A DNA stretch of 64,000 nt, taken from the NCBI RefSeq assembly GCF_965363235.1, contig NC_134848.1:59606181-59670180 (forward strand), given 5' to 3'. Both the position numbers and the translations under genes were made by a program. The notes below the pieces were generated by a model that ran no database searches, was not told where the DNA came from, and saw nothing but the letters and a program-made list of their open reading frames with translations. This DNA is from Mytilus galloprovincialis. Its lineage: Eukaryota > Mollusca > Bivalvia > Mytilida > Mytilidae. This document shows positions 1-10,700 of the stretch, one piece after another. Positions within the stretch are counted from its first letter, which is position 1. Each line of letters begins with the position of its first letter.

Positions 1-832
1 GATGAACATTGCATATTTTCTTTTACTAGAATCTATCAGCTCTGTCTTAACTTGTCTACTGAATTATAAGAGTGAAACCAGTTTTTGCAACCATTTGTCG
101 TACTTAACTATTATGTTTGGTTTTAATCTTTTATTCACAAACTTTGTTTGAATACATAACATAAACTCATCATAGATACCAGGACTAAATTTAGTATACG
201 CCAGACGCGCGAACCGTTAATCCTACATTGTAGATTACTATTTCCATGTTGAACATCATATATTTCAGCCGTTTGACTCTGTCCGGCTTTCATCAATGCA
301 TAACATTAATCGGAAGTCGACGACACAATCCTTCTTTTACCCGTGCAGATGATGTTGAAAATTTGGAATGTTAATATAACATGAGTGACGCTTAAGTTGT
401 AGTGGCATACACTTTTCTTTGAAAACGGCAACTTTTATGTAACCCTAGAGAGCATGAAACTGAATCTAAGCAGGAATTTAGAATAAACAAGACAAAATGT
501 GAATGCTTATATGTACACGTCCTGCATTGCCGAACAGACGTACCTTTAAACACAGACTGATTTTAGAACTCCATACGTCAATATATTCATATTTGAAAAG
601 TGACAATGAATCAGACTAGTTATGCATTTAAGTTACAATTTAAAAAAAAAACACAACTAAAATTTGACGCAGGACCGAACTATCAATCGTGAGTACCCCA
701 GTTGATAATGATGTCGTTCATTTTTATTTTTTTTTAATTTTTTTTTCTGCTGGACATGGAAAGTTCAAGCTGTCATATTTCCTACATGTATTCCACATAT
801 ACCTATGATTTACCTTCGTTTTTGACTTTCAG
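1..832 (+). other. Last intron of copy-1 gene, homologous to last intron of copy 2
   Basis: About 212-600 aligns by eye with 24077-24450. Shared blocks include TCCTACATTGTAGATTA, TTTGGAATGTTAAT and the CATCCTGCAT/CGTCCTGCAT region. Homology inside the intron shows that the duplication was of genomic DNA, not of a processed transcript. A short piece of a dispersed repeat (TATACGCCAGACGCGCG, about 196-212) is also present. Confidence 0.7.
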
Positions 833-1042
833 GGAACAGATATCTACACAATAATTATTATAATGACAGTGTGCGTAGTAGTTGTCATAATTGCAGTTAT
901 TAGCGCAATTGTTTTACGAATGCATCATATTAAGTCGAAAGACGCACTGGTCAGATCTGAAGCCAAGTCAGATACTACAATGAAAGAAAAATTCAACGCT
1001 GAAATGATTGCTAAAATAAAAGGATTATCTATCACTGAATAA
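833..1042 (+). CDS. Last exon of upstream VWA-type transmembrane protein gene (copy 1, partial)
   Basis: This exon encodes 69 residues and a TAA stop, entered in phase 0 after a pyrimidine-rich acceptor ending at 832. It starts GTDIYT and runs into a hydrophobic stretch of about 24 residues ending VLRMHHIKSKD, then a charged tail ending KIKGLSITE. The architecture is a single C-terminal transmembrane helix with a short cytoplasmic tail. The same exon occurs at 25822-26034 with high identity (shared IYTIIIIMTVCV, RMH-IKSKD, EKFNAEMI), so this is the 3' end of a tandem paralogue whose other exons lie before the window. The tail conserves KEKFNAEMI, which hints at a constrained cytoplasmic role, but I recognise no named signalling motif. 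Confidence 0.85.
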   Translation, partial: GTDIYTIIIIMTVCVVVVIIAVISAIVLRMHHIKSKDALVRSEAKSDTTMKEKFNAEMIAKIKGLSITE

Positions 1043-1190
1043 TGATTGAATACAAAAAATGCTTGTAATATATACACTGATGTAAACTGTAATAGTAATT
1101 AATATAATAATGTTTAACGGCAATTGTTATCTTCCTTTTTGAAAATTTCAGTCAATGCAAGCAATAGCTTTGAGCTACTGTGAAGTAAGA

Positions 1191-1196
1191 AATAAA
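1191..1196 (+). terminator. Polyadenylation signal of copy-1 gene
   Basis: AATAAA lies 149 bases after the TAA stop, a normal distance for a short 3' UTR. Confidence 0.6.
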
Positions 1197-1369
1197 TGAT
1201 TGCGATTTTTTTTTATTATTGTGAATAATGCGAACTAGTTGGATTCATACATTCATTTTATCTAATTTTATCTATTCTTAAAAAATCGCAATTATAAATG
1301 CACGCACCAATTTGTTAATTTTCAGTATTCCCACATTACAGTCATTTTCTTAAGATTTCCAACTTTGTT

Positions 1370-2090
1370 TAATGTTAATTTACATAAGTATTGATTAAAG
1401 GATACCTATTGACTAATGTTTTGCATATGTTATTTTACTGTCTGGTGTAGGCTGTATATCTGAAGTCTACATTTACTGTGATGCTGTACTGTGCCAAATT
1501 AAAGTTAGATATATATCGCATGTATAATTTTTCTGCAATACAATTGAATAAATATATAAGTTTAAAAAAAAATCATTACTTTATAGTCTTGTCGTAATTT
1601 TAGTGATAGCTTAGTGTTTGTTTGTTGATTCTTGTATATTGTTGTTAAATACCCTGTATTTTGTTGTTAAATACCCAGTATTTTGTTGTTAAATACCCTG
1701 TATTTTGTTGGTTGATTCCATGTCATCTAATGATTAATTCCTTTTATTTTGTAACTTGAATTAATGTTGTGTGATGTTGACAGTCTAACAACAAATAGTT
1801 CATACATAATTAGCGTAACTAAAAATAAACCAAATTGAAAAGATATGCATTGTTTCGACCTGATGAATGAACAAGAAATATGCAAAAGAATTGAATAGAA
1901 AATAGGATTTAACTTAGCCACGCCACTGCACGTTGACGAAAAATTACAACTTCTATATGTAAGTGGCCTATCGCAGGGTATAACATCTTTCTATATCCAG
2001 CATACCAATGTCTTCCGGTGACAGCTTATATCCCTCACTCTTCGTCCCTGTCTCGTGCCACATTGAAAAAGCAACCAATTATCTAAACAT
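1370..2090. repeat. 3' flank shared between the two tandem VWA gene copies
   Basis: Segments at 1445-1620 (GGCTGTATATCTGAAGTCTA, CTGTGCCAAATT) and 1978-2090 (TCTATATCCAGCATACCAATG) match 27755-27960 and 28160-28260. The duplicated block therefore runs at least 1 kb past the stop codon. In copy 2 about 1.3 kb of extra DNA separates the stop codon from this block (see 26685-27510). Confidence 0.65.
1640..1712. repeat. Short tandem repeat, 22-bp unit, about 3 copies
   Basis: The unit TATTTTGTTGTTAAATACCC(TG/AG) is repeated head to tail. It lies in the duplicated 3' flank, and the equivalent position near 27.9 kb does not show it, so it expanded after the duplication. Confidence 0.8.
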
Positions 2091-2099
2091 AATAAGAAA

Positions 2100-2345
2100 A
2101 AAGTTTTACACAAAATTATTGATTGAAGGCTCTGTACTTTTACCTTCCGGTATTGTGTTATTGTGCTATTGTAAAACAAATGTGTCCTTGTCTTTCATTT
2201 TTGCTAATGTGCTTTGTCTATATGCCTTTTTGTATTCTTTGATACATATGACGTGGCTCTGTATCATTTTGCTATTGTGTAATGGTAAATGTTTGTATTC
2301 TTGTCTTGAATTTTTGCTAATGTGCTTTGTATATATGCATTTGTG
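2100..2345 (+). repeat. Internal tandem duplication, period about 115 bp
   Basis: The block TTTTTGCTAATGTGCTTTGT followed by ATATGC is present at about 2199 and 2314 with similar flanking text. The open frame through it is a by-product of T-rich sequence and is not called as a gene. Confidence 0.5.
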
Positions 2346-2394
2346 TTTTTTGTTACATATTGTTGTGTTTTTATAGTAATAAATATGATAACAC

Positions 2395-2705
2395 TATGAT
2401 GACTGCTTTAACCCTATTTTTGACATTTTTACCTATTATGTCTATATGCTATGTTTATACATCGTTGTCAATAAAATGGAATTTAATGCGACTGTCATAC
2501 AAGTGAGTAGTTTAGCTAACTGATAACCAGGTTTTACCCACCATTTTCTCCATTCGAAAATGCCTGTACCAAGTCAGGAATATGACACTTGTTATCCATT
2601 CGTTTGATGTGTTCGAGCTTTTGATTTTGCCATTTGATTAAAGACTTCCTTCTTGAATTTTCCTCGGAGTTTATTATTTTTGTGATTTTAATTGTTAATA
2701 ATTGA
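2395..2705 (+). repeat. Dispersed repeat family B, about 300 bp
   Basis: It is recognised by GACTGTCATACAAGTGAG, the CCACCATTTTCT block, GCCTGTACCAAGTCAGGAAT and TTTTCCTCGGAGTT. Other copies or fragments lie at 5128-5268 (-), 31545-31815 (+, diverged), 45950-46130 (+), 63080-63400 (+) and 63683-63845 (-). No coding capacity is seen. Confidence 0.75.
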
Positions 2706-2709
2706 TTAT

Positions 2710-4682
2710 TAAATTTTTCAAACCATAGACCAACAAAATAGCTGATTTTTAACCTAGGGACTACCAATACACATTGTAATCGACAAATTAAAAGATTATT
2801 TAGAACTTTGCAAACTAATCAATAGACAGCGTAAACATGGTAAATTTGTGGCATCTTCAAAACTAGAACAATTTCAACTGTTATCAAAGCTAAATCAATA
2901 AGTGCTGAAATTAAACTAATTTTGTTCTTTTATGATTTGAGTCAAACGACAAAGACTGGAAAGCACATAAAGAGACCACTTGAACTAGCGCTTGCAGTAT
3001 GAGATTTTACTTGTAGTGCGATATTACCGTTTACAATCTTTGTAGTAGTTCTGTACTTTAAGGGCATTTTTCAATAAAAAAAATTGGCTTGTAGCTCATT
3101 CCATATCGAAAACATGGATTTATATAATGACTCGTTTCGTAGCTGTGACATTTTCACATATGTGGTTAAATTCCGGGGTATGCAGTGAGTTTCATTTTCC
3201 CAGACAAATCCTTTCTTGAATCGGTAACTCCTCGTAAAAAATCGCTTTTTCAGATGATAAGTTCTTGGAAAATTTAATACCTTGATTACATTAAATAGCT
3301 ATATAGTTTTTACACATTTATTCTATGGTCCTCTTCTTTTCGAAACAAATGGTTAAACTAGGTCTCTTTTTCAAAATAGAAACATTTTCAATATCACTAC
3401 ACAGAGATTTTATGTTTACGCAAAACTTTTGAGTTCCTCAATTAGACGCACATTCAGGATATTGACCCAATTTATTTTTCCACTAGTTACCAGTCAAGTC
3501 GTTATATTCCGATTCACTATCGATCACTACATTAACTCGAGAGGACAGTGACCGAAAGAGGTCGCTGAATCATTCGCTGGGTCATAACGTTAGATTTTAT
3601 CAGTTTTTACGGAAATCTATTTATTGATTTACGTTGGAAGTCGGAATCTATTTTGTTATACTTTTTTTTATGAAGAGTTCAGTTTGTATGATGGAGACAT
3701 AATCCTTAATTTTAAATAATTTCCAAAAGTTCATTACATCAAATTTTACGAGGTTCATGAGCAATACAACTAAATATAACTACACAGCGTGTCAAAATTT
3801 TAACGTCATTGTTGGATATTCATGAAAATATCATTAAGGCTGGACGGATGACAAACGAAATAAAGGTTGATAAATACTCATCTTAATACTTTGTACAACC
3901 AAAGTAAACCAAAAGTTTTACATGATTCAGAAAAAAAACCCCGAAAAGTCACTTATATTAATATGGATAATCAACAGATCTTTTAGAGCAAAATACACTT
4001 TAATATTTTAAGAATGTTTCATTATAGCATTAATTTATATATAAATAAACATTTAACTTTTCTATTGAATATCTGATTTATCAACCTTTCATTTAATATA
4101 GCTATTGATTGATAAAATATATATTATATAAAATCTTGAGAATGAGAACAAAACAAAATAATAAAGCACATGTATAAATATAACAAAAGAAATTACACGT
4201 TTTATATGATTTAGGTTAATTTCTGAATAATAAATATAAAATCATTATAAACTTTTAACAAGGAAGTGATCTTTTAAAGTAGAATACATTTGGAACATTA
4301 TAACTGTTAACAACAATTATTCATTACATATATAATAGATGTACTAGTATATAACATAGACATTTAAATGTATATATCTATTTTTCTATTCAATATAAAT
4401 CTGTTTTATCTACCTTTTATTGTATAAATCAATTGATTTATTGAATATTGAACACTGAAACTTTTCAGAGTTTTAAAAATAATCATGAATTAGGAAGTGA
4501 TATGAAAACATATCTTGAAAACTTTAATGAATATAATGACTGGACCTTTGCCATAAACGAGAGAATGAGAATGAATTGTTGGTGACATCTAGTCAGAAAA
4601 TAATTATCTTCCATGAAGGCAGTTGATGTAATTGTATGCGAATACGTTTTATTACTTAATGTAAATAGCAATATACTGTGTT
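2710..4682. other. Intergenic spacer between the two VWA genes
   Basis: The DNA is AT-rich with no supportable gene. A diverged tandem duplication of about 290 bp is visible (about 3975-4120 against 4265-4455: GATCTTTTAGAGCAAAATAC against GATCTTTTAAAGTAGAATAC, then CAACCTTTCATTTAAT against CTACCTTTTATTGTAT). It lies immediately upstream of gene 2 and may include its promoter. Confidence 0.5.
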
Positions 4683-4690
4683 TATAAAAA
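4683..4690 (+). promoter_or_regulatory. TATA-like box before gene 2
   Basis: TATAAAAA lies only 23 bases before the ATG at 4713. If it is used, transcription would start at or beside the ATG, leaving almost no 5' UTR. It may instead be fortuitous AT-rich sequence with an unseen 5' UTR exon upstream. Confidence 0.25.
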
Positions 4691-4712
4691 GCAAGAAGTT
4701 GTTTACTTAAAA

Positions 4713-7700
4713 ATGAATTATATAAGTATTATAATTATAACTATTTCGATACGCATCGAACTGACCAGTGGTTTCTTTGCAAGAACATTTCGAGATGGAA
4801 ACTGGAGGACTAAAAGCCACGTAGATATAACAGGACCGGGAACACTCCGAGCGATAAACAAATATATCAACGCCAATAAAGGAGGATCGTTAGATGATTT
4901 TTTTCAAGATGGTAAGCAAACCTTCATTTTCTAATTGAACCTAATTTGCTACTGATTTTTACAGTTTGTTCTAATGTTTTTGGTTAATACACCACAGTAA
5001 CTGTCTCGTGTTAGGGTTGAGGGTTGAGCACATACTAAAAGTAAAATCACTCCCTGCATGGGACTTTGAAATTAAGCTATGAAAGTGAGGTTCCTTTGCT
5101 TTAGGTTTAGAAATGTGCGTGTAAGGGTTTTGTTTCACGAAGTAAAAAGTAAAAACACAAAAATACTGAACTCCGAGGAAAATTCAAAAAGGAAAATCCA
5201 AAATCAAAAGGCAAAATCAAAAGTCCAAACACATCAAACGAATGGATAACAACTGTCATATTCTATATAAAATAGGAAATATTTTCCATACACAAATTGA
5301 GATTAGCTTAACACTCAGGATAAAATTCGAATATTAGGCTATTTGTAAATTTCCAATAATAAAATTGAGAATCAAAATGGGGAATGTGTCAAAGAGACAA
5401 CAACCCGACCAAATAAAAAACAACAGCAGAGGGTCACCAACAGGTCTTCAATGTAGCGAGAAATTCCCGCACCCGGAGGCGTCCTTCAACTGGCCCCTAA
5501 ACAAATATATACTAGTCCAGTGATAATGAACGCCATACTAATTTCCAAATTGTACACAAGAAACTAAAATTAGAATAATACAAGACTAACAAAGGCCAGA
5601 GGCTCCTGACTTGGGACAGGCGCAAAAATGCGGCGGGGTTAAACATGTTTGTGAGATCTCAACCCTCCCCCTATTCCTCTAACCAATGTAGTAAAGTAAA
5701 CGCATAACAATACGTACATTAAAATTCAGTTCAAGAGAAATCCGAGTCTGATGTCAGAACATGTAACCAAAGAAAATAAACAAAATGACAATAATACATA
5801 AATAACAACAAACTAATAGCAGTTAACTGACATGCCAGCTCCAGACTTCAATTAAACTGACTGAAAGATTATGATTTCATCATATGAACATCAGGCACAA
5901 TCCTTCCCGTTAGGGGTTTAGTATCATGCCATCATAACATATATGAGAAGAACATAACCCGTGTCATGCCAACAACTGTTTTTAGAATAAATGTGTTTAG
6001 TTCCGATGCAAAGACCTTATCAGTGACTCAATATTAACGCCAAAATATGCAATCTTTAATGACTTGACAACAGTATCGTAATTATATCCCTTCATAATAA
6101 GTCTATTCAAAGGTTTTGTAAGTTTCTGAGGTGAATACTGACACCTATAAATCTATGTCTTCCATAAATTATTTCTTCTACTACACTTTTAGATCCCAAT
6201 GGCCAGGCTACAATGATGAAGAAAGTATCTGCATTGACAATAGCAGTTGCTGATACACAGCAGAACAAGAAGGATATAGCTTATATTCACTGTCAGGCCA
6301 ATCAAATTGATCTCGGTAAATTTTAAATTACGAGCATATTTAGTCTTCCTATAATATATGTTCTTTATCTTTTCTATAATCCATAATAAATAAATTTGGT
6401 GTATTTACTGTCTTCTGATTGGTTAAAAGTATTAGTTTTATTTTCAATGTTGTCAATTTTTATGGCGACACGCCCACTCTGACGTCGTGTATTCATACGC
6501 CAACATGTGTGTACGTTGTTATTGTTAATGTAAATTCTATAAAAAGTTCTTTTAGCCTTAGTTTTTATAGAAATTTATTTATAATGAATGGCAATAATTT
6601 ATTTTGAATTTATTGACCCATAAAATTAATTTTTGACTCTTCACATTTTACATAATCCGCTTCGCGGATTATTCAATGTGAAGAGTCAAAAATTAATTTT
6701 ATGGATCAATAAATTCAAAATAAATAATAGCCATTCATTAACTGTTCACCAACTGTTAGGGTCAATGCATCACGCAAGTGATTTGTTCTTTAGAAAATTC
6801 AATAGACTATATCGTTGAAAATATCAATTGTCAAGAGCTGAAGGTGATAGTACTTTTTGTTTTTTTGCATAAAGGAAAGAAAATCATGTTAACATGAATA
6901 ATTTCTGAAAAATCCTTCAATTTTAAAAAACATGGAAAATATTTAAAAAAAAATTTGGAGGGGGGGGGGGAGAATAAAGCATTTCAGAAGTAATCGAAAA
7001 GAAAGAAAAGACACGATATTTTCTCTTTTCTAGTAGCACAGATAACCAATAGATAATGTGAAAATGAAATATTTTACAAATAATTCAAGCACCAAAATAG
7101 ATGTACATGAAATCTAGTTAACCATAAACATTTCACTTCAAGTCTTATGATATACGACTTGAAAGATACTCGATAGATTCACAAGTGCCAATTTCCGCAG
7201 AAATATCTTTTAAAAACTTCAATAATCTAAAATTGTTTTTATAATTTATATATACTAGTGACTTGTTATTGTTTGTCATTATCACGTGATTTGTTTTGAT
7301 TCCAGCACATAACTTCGTAAAATCTTGTAAACAGAAATTGATTGCGCGAAAAGATGACATTGACGAATTCATAAAACAGCTTGGTGAATGCCTCTATACT
7401 ATACAATCATTCTACAGTAATACGAACTGGGTTGAAATGAACGGCGGTGTTGCATATGAAGATTTTGGTAAATATGAGCATATTGATGAATGATTTGATT
7501 GTCAAAATAAGAAGTTGGTTAAAAGTCAATGAGGGGGGATAGGAGGGGTCTTGATCCCGAAATCCCGGACTTGAAAAAAAGAAATCCCGAGGTCCCGAAT
7601 TTAAATAAAGCAAATCCCGACATCCCGAAATCCGAAAAAAAAGGATTCCCGGATCCCGAAAGGGTCAATCCCGAAATCCCGAGCTTAAAAACACCCGATC

Positions 7701-10700
7701 CCGGAGTCCCGATAAAGGTCCTATCCCCCCTCGTCAATGGAACATGAGCACAACAAAAAGTACAAAGTTACACAAGTATTTGATTAATGAATATCTGGAT
7801 TAATGATTTGATTATCAAAATATATGAGGGAAGAACTGAACATCAAGGAATCGGTACCAAATTCATATGCATTGTTCTCTTAAAACAACTTTTTAAATGC
7901 TTAGTAGGCACTGTACAATTGCATATTTTTTCATTGAAATAGAACATGTATATGCACATTAAAATTGATAACAAACGTTTTTGTTTTAAAATAAACCACT
8001 TGAATTTGCCCTCAACAATAATATATGATCAATAAAACAAATAATACCAATTACCACAAACCCTCACATCATGTCTTTTTATAACAGGAATAAATGATTT
8101 GATGGAAGTAGCGGCCATGGAAGAAGACACCTGTCTAGATAATGCAGATTACAAGTATGTATAAAGATTAAAATAGAATTAGATAAACAACATGAACAAG
8201 GAAGTAGGGGGTTTAATGTTAAAATAAATGTTGGTAGATGTTATCGATTACTTTGCATACATTTAATTAAAATAACTTATGTGTATTTACCTGACATTTT
8301 TGTAATTGTCCAGAGTATCAGTCTCTCAAATCGACAAAAACTTTAAATTTGTTTCGAAAGAAGAAATATATTGATTTCATGATTGATTAAAGAAAACCAA
8401 ATCAATTATGTACGGTGGCAGAATGATGCCATGCAAGAAATATTTTTTAAATTGTAACCACAACATAATATTTTGTTCCCACAAGATAATATATTGTGCC
8501 CACTAGAAAGTGTTCTTGTTCCCACAAGATAAAATGTTGTTCCCACAAGATAATATATTGTGCCCACTAGAAAGTGTTCTTGTTCCCACAAGATAAAATG
8601 TTGTTCCCACAAGATAATATATTGTTCCAACAAGATGATAAATTGATCCCACAAGATGGTATATTCTTCCCACAAGATAGTATATTGTTCTCACAAGATA
8701 ATATATTGTTCCCACAAGATATTATCATGTACCCATTATGACCATAAGAATAGGAGCAAAGAAAAAAACTGAAGTTGTTAACAGGGCGGTATCGATAATT
8801 TAATTTTTATAACTCATATGCACGTCTTTATTTAAATCAAATACGAAACGGACATTTTGTAAATTGCCAGTATAATCATCAGCTGTCTCATATTTCAACA
8901 AATGCTTTGAAATTGGTTTGAAGGATAAGAATTGTTAAATGAAAGAAAATACAAATTAATAACGAGAATAATAAGAATACGAAACAAATGATTGGTTGTT
9001 GTAACTTTAAGTGTATGTTCACTTTTATCAAGCAATTAAATCATTCAATGATGATTTTATCAGATTACCATTACCAAGTTAGTTTGTTTCTTGCATTGAT
9101 AAAAGCTTATATGCAAGAATGAAGTGTTTTCTGGTTGTAAGAACCTTTATCGCTATTTTGTTAATTTTTCCTTTGATCTTTTTTAGTGATAATTTTTCAT
9201 ATCATACTACTCTTTTAAGATGGGATGGAAAATAATCGCTAGAAAGTATGGAGCCACGAGGCTCAATGAAATTGAAATGAAATTGACAACGTCGTCATAG
9301 GTAAAATAGTGATGAACAGATTATCATTTAACATCTCAACCTGATTGCTTTTCTCGCTTTCGCCGAGACCGGCTCAAGCGAGAAAATCAATCTCGTGGAG
9401 ATAACCAACGATAATGTATAATTATCAGTTCTAATATTTACATATCTAAAAGGATATGATTTGAATGACATAGCAAACCAACACACATCTATACGGTAAA
9501 CGGACACGGAATTAAGGACCTTGAATTTAACACAAATATCAAATATATGCTATCTATTGCAACAACAAACATGACAAATCTTTATAAAAAATCACAAATC
9601 GAGGTTACGATGTTGGAAAATCATATGAGGCAATAACATGTGAACTTGTGACTTTTATATTTAGATCCTCCCCCCCCCCCTTAAATGCGCCCAGTAGTGC
9701 ACTAACAAAAGGTAAATTTCGACAGGAGATGCATTAACTGGTTTATAGAGTATATTTCGTTTTTGCAAATTCTCCTTTACATTTGCTAACCTAAAGATGA
9801 CCTATTAGTACATTCCTTTTTTTTCCACAGTGTCGTTGAATTGTTCATAATCCATGTAATCTTGTTGTTTTAGTTCCGAATGTAAGAACAACATCATATT
9901 GAACGGTAAACTGACCAGTGGGTACCATCACGGAAGAGGGAATACCAACAAACCTGCAAGTAGGAAACCTTTAATTCAATTAACTTTATGAACATTTTGA
10001 AAAATCTAACCTTATATGGCAACCAATATCGCAGTTTATTAAATATTATATATATTGTGGATGAGGTGGATATAAAAATTTGTTGTCCTGCAAACTTTGT
10101 GAAGTGCAAATTGATTTATTCTCATTAAGAGCACAGATGACAGCAGATAATTTAAGGTGTCAATGAAATATATTTTCAAACGCGACTCTGATAGGAATAC
10201 TATTTTTAATGAATATAATGATTGTAGAGTTCGATTTTAAACTCATAATAATTTCAAATAAATAAGTGGATGGCCTTTAAATTATTATATTTAAACCGAT
10301 CATTTCTGTAATTTCTTTGCCTAATTATTTGAATTTGATTGAAAACATATTTATTACTTGTATGTGAATAGTTTTAAAACTGATCATTTCTGTATTTCTC
10401 TTTAGAGGCAATGGGTTCATCAACTGGTAAATGTAGTCACGGAGGTCCTGACGATGACAGCAGAAAGCTTGTGGCCAGATGTGGAATCAATAAGGATTCC
10501 CTTACTCCAGAATGGTCACCACATTCTCATTTACACAAACAAGCATATACGGCCGCTATCCAGGCTACAGAGAACTTTCTCGTAGCTAATGGTCAGTGAA
10601 ATAACCCATTTTGAGTCAATTTTGAATTGGTATCAGTTGTTCAGTTTAGCTTTGCAATTGAATTTATAATGGCGAAACTGTTTTGAATTTTAGTTTTTTT

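Noticed and set aside
2008..2376. 122-codon + strand hydrophobic frame
   Set aside because: It crosses a tandem duplication and the duplicated 3' flank of the VWA genes. The matching copy near 28.2 kb is not open, and no promoter or splice signals are seen.
7519..7747. Pro/Glu-rich (+) and Gly/Phe-rich (-) repeat proteins
   Set aside because: Both strands are open because the ATCCCGA minisatellite lacks stop triplets. It is intronic in a well-supported gene.
8406..8715. YYLVGT repeat protein on the - strand
   Set aside because: By-product of the 21-bp minisatellite, with two overlapping frames equally open.
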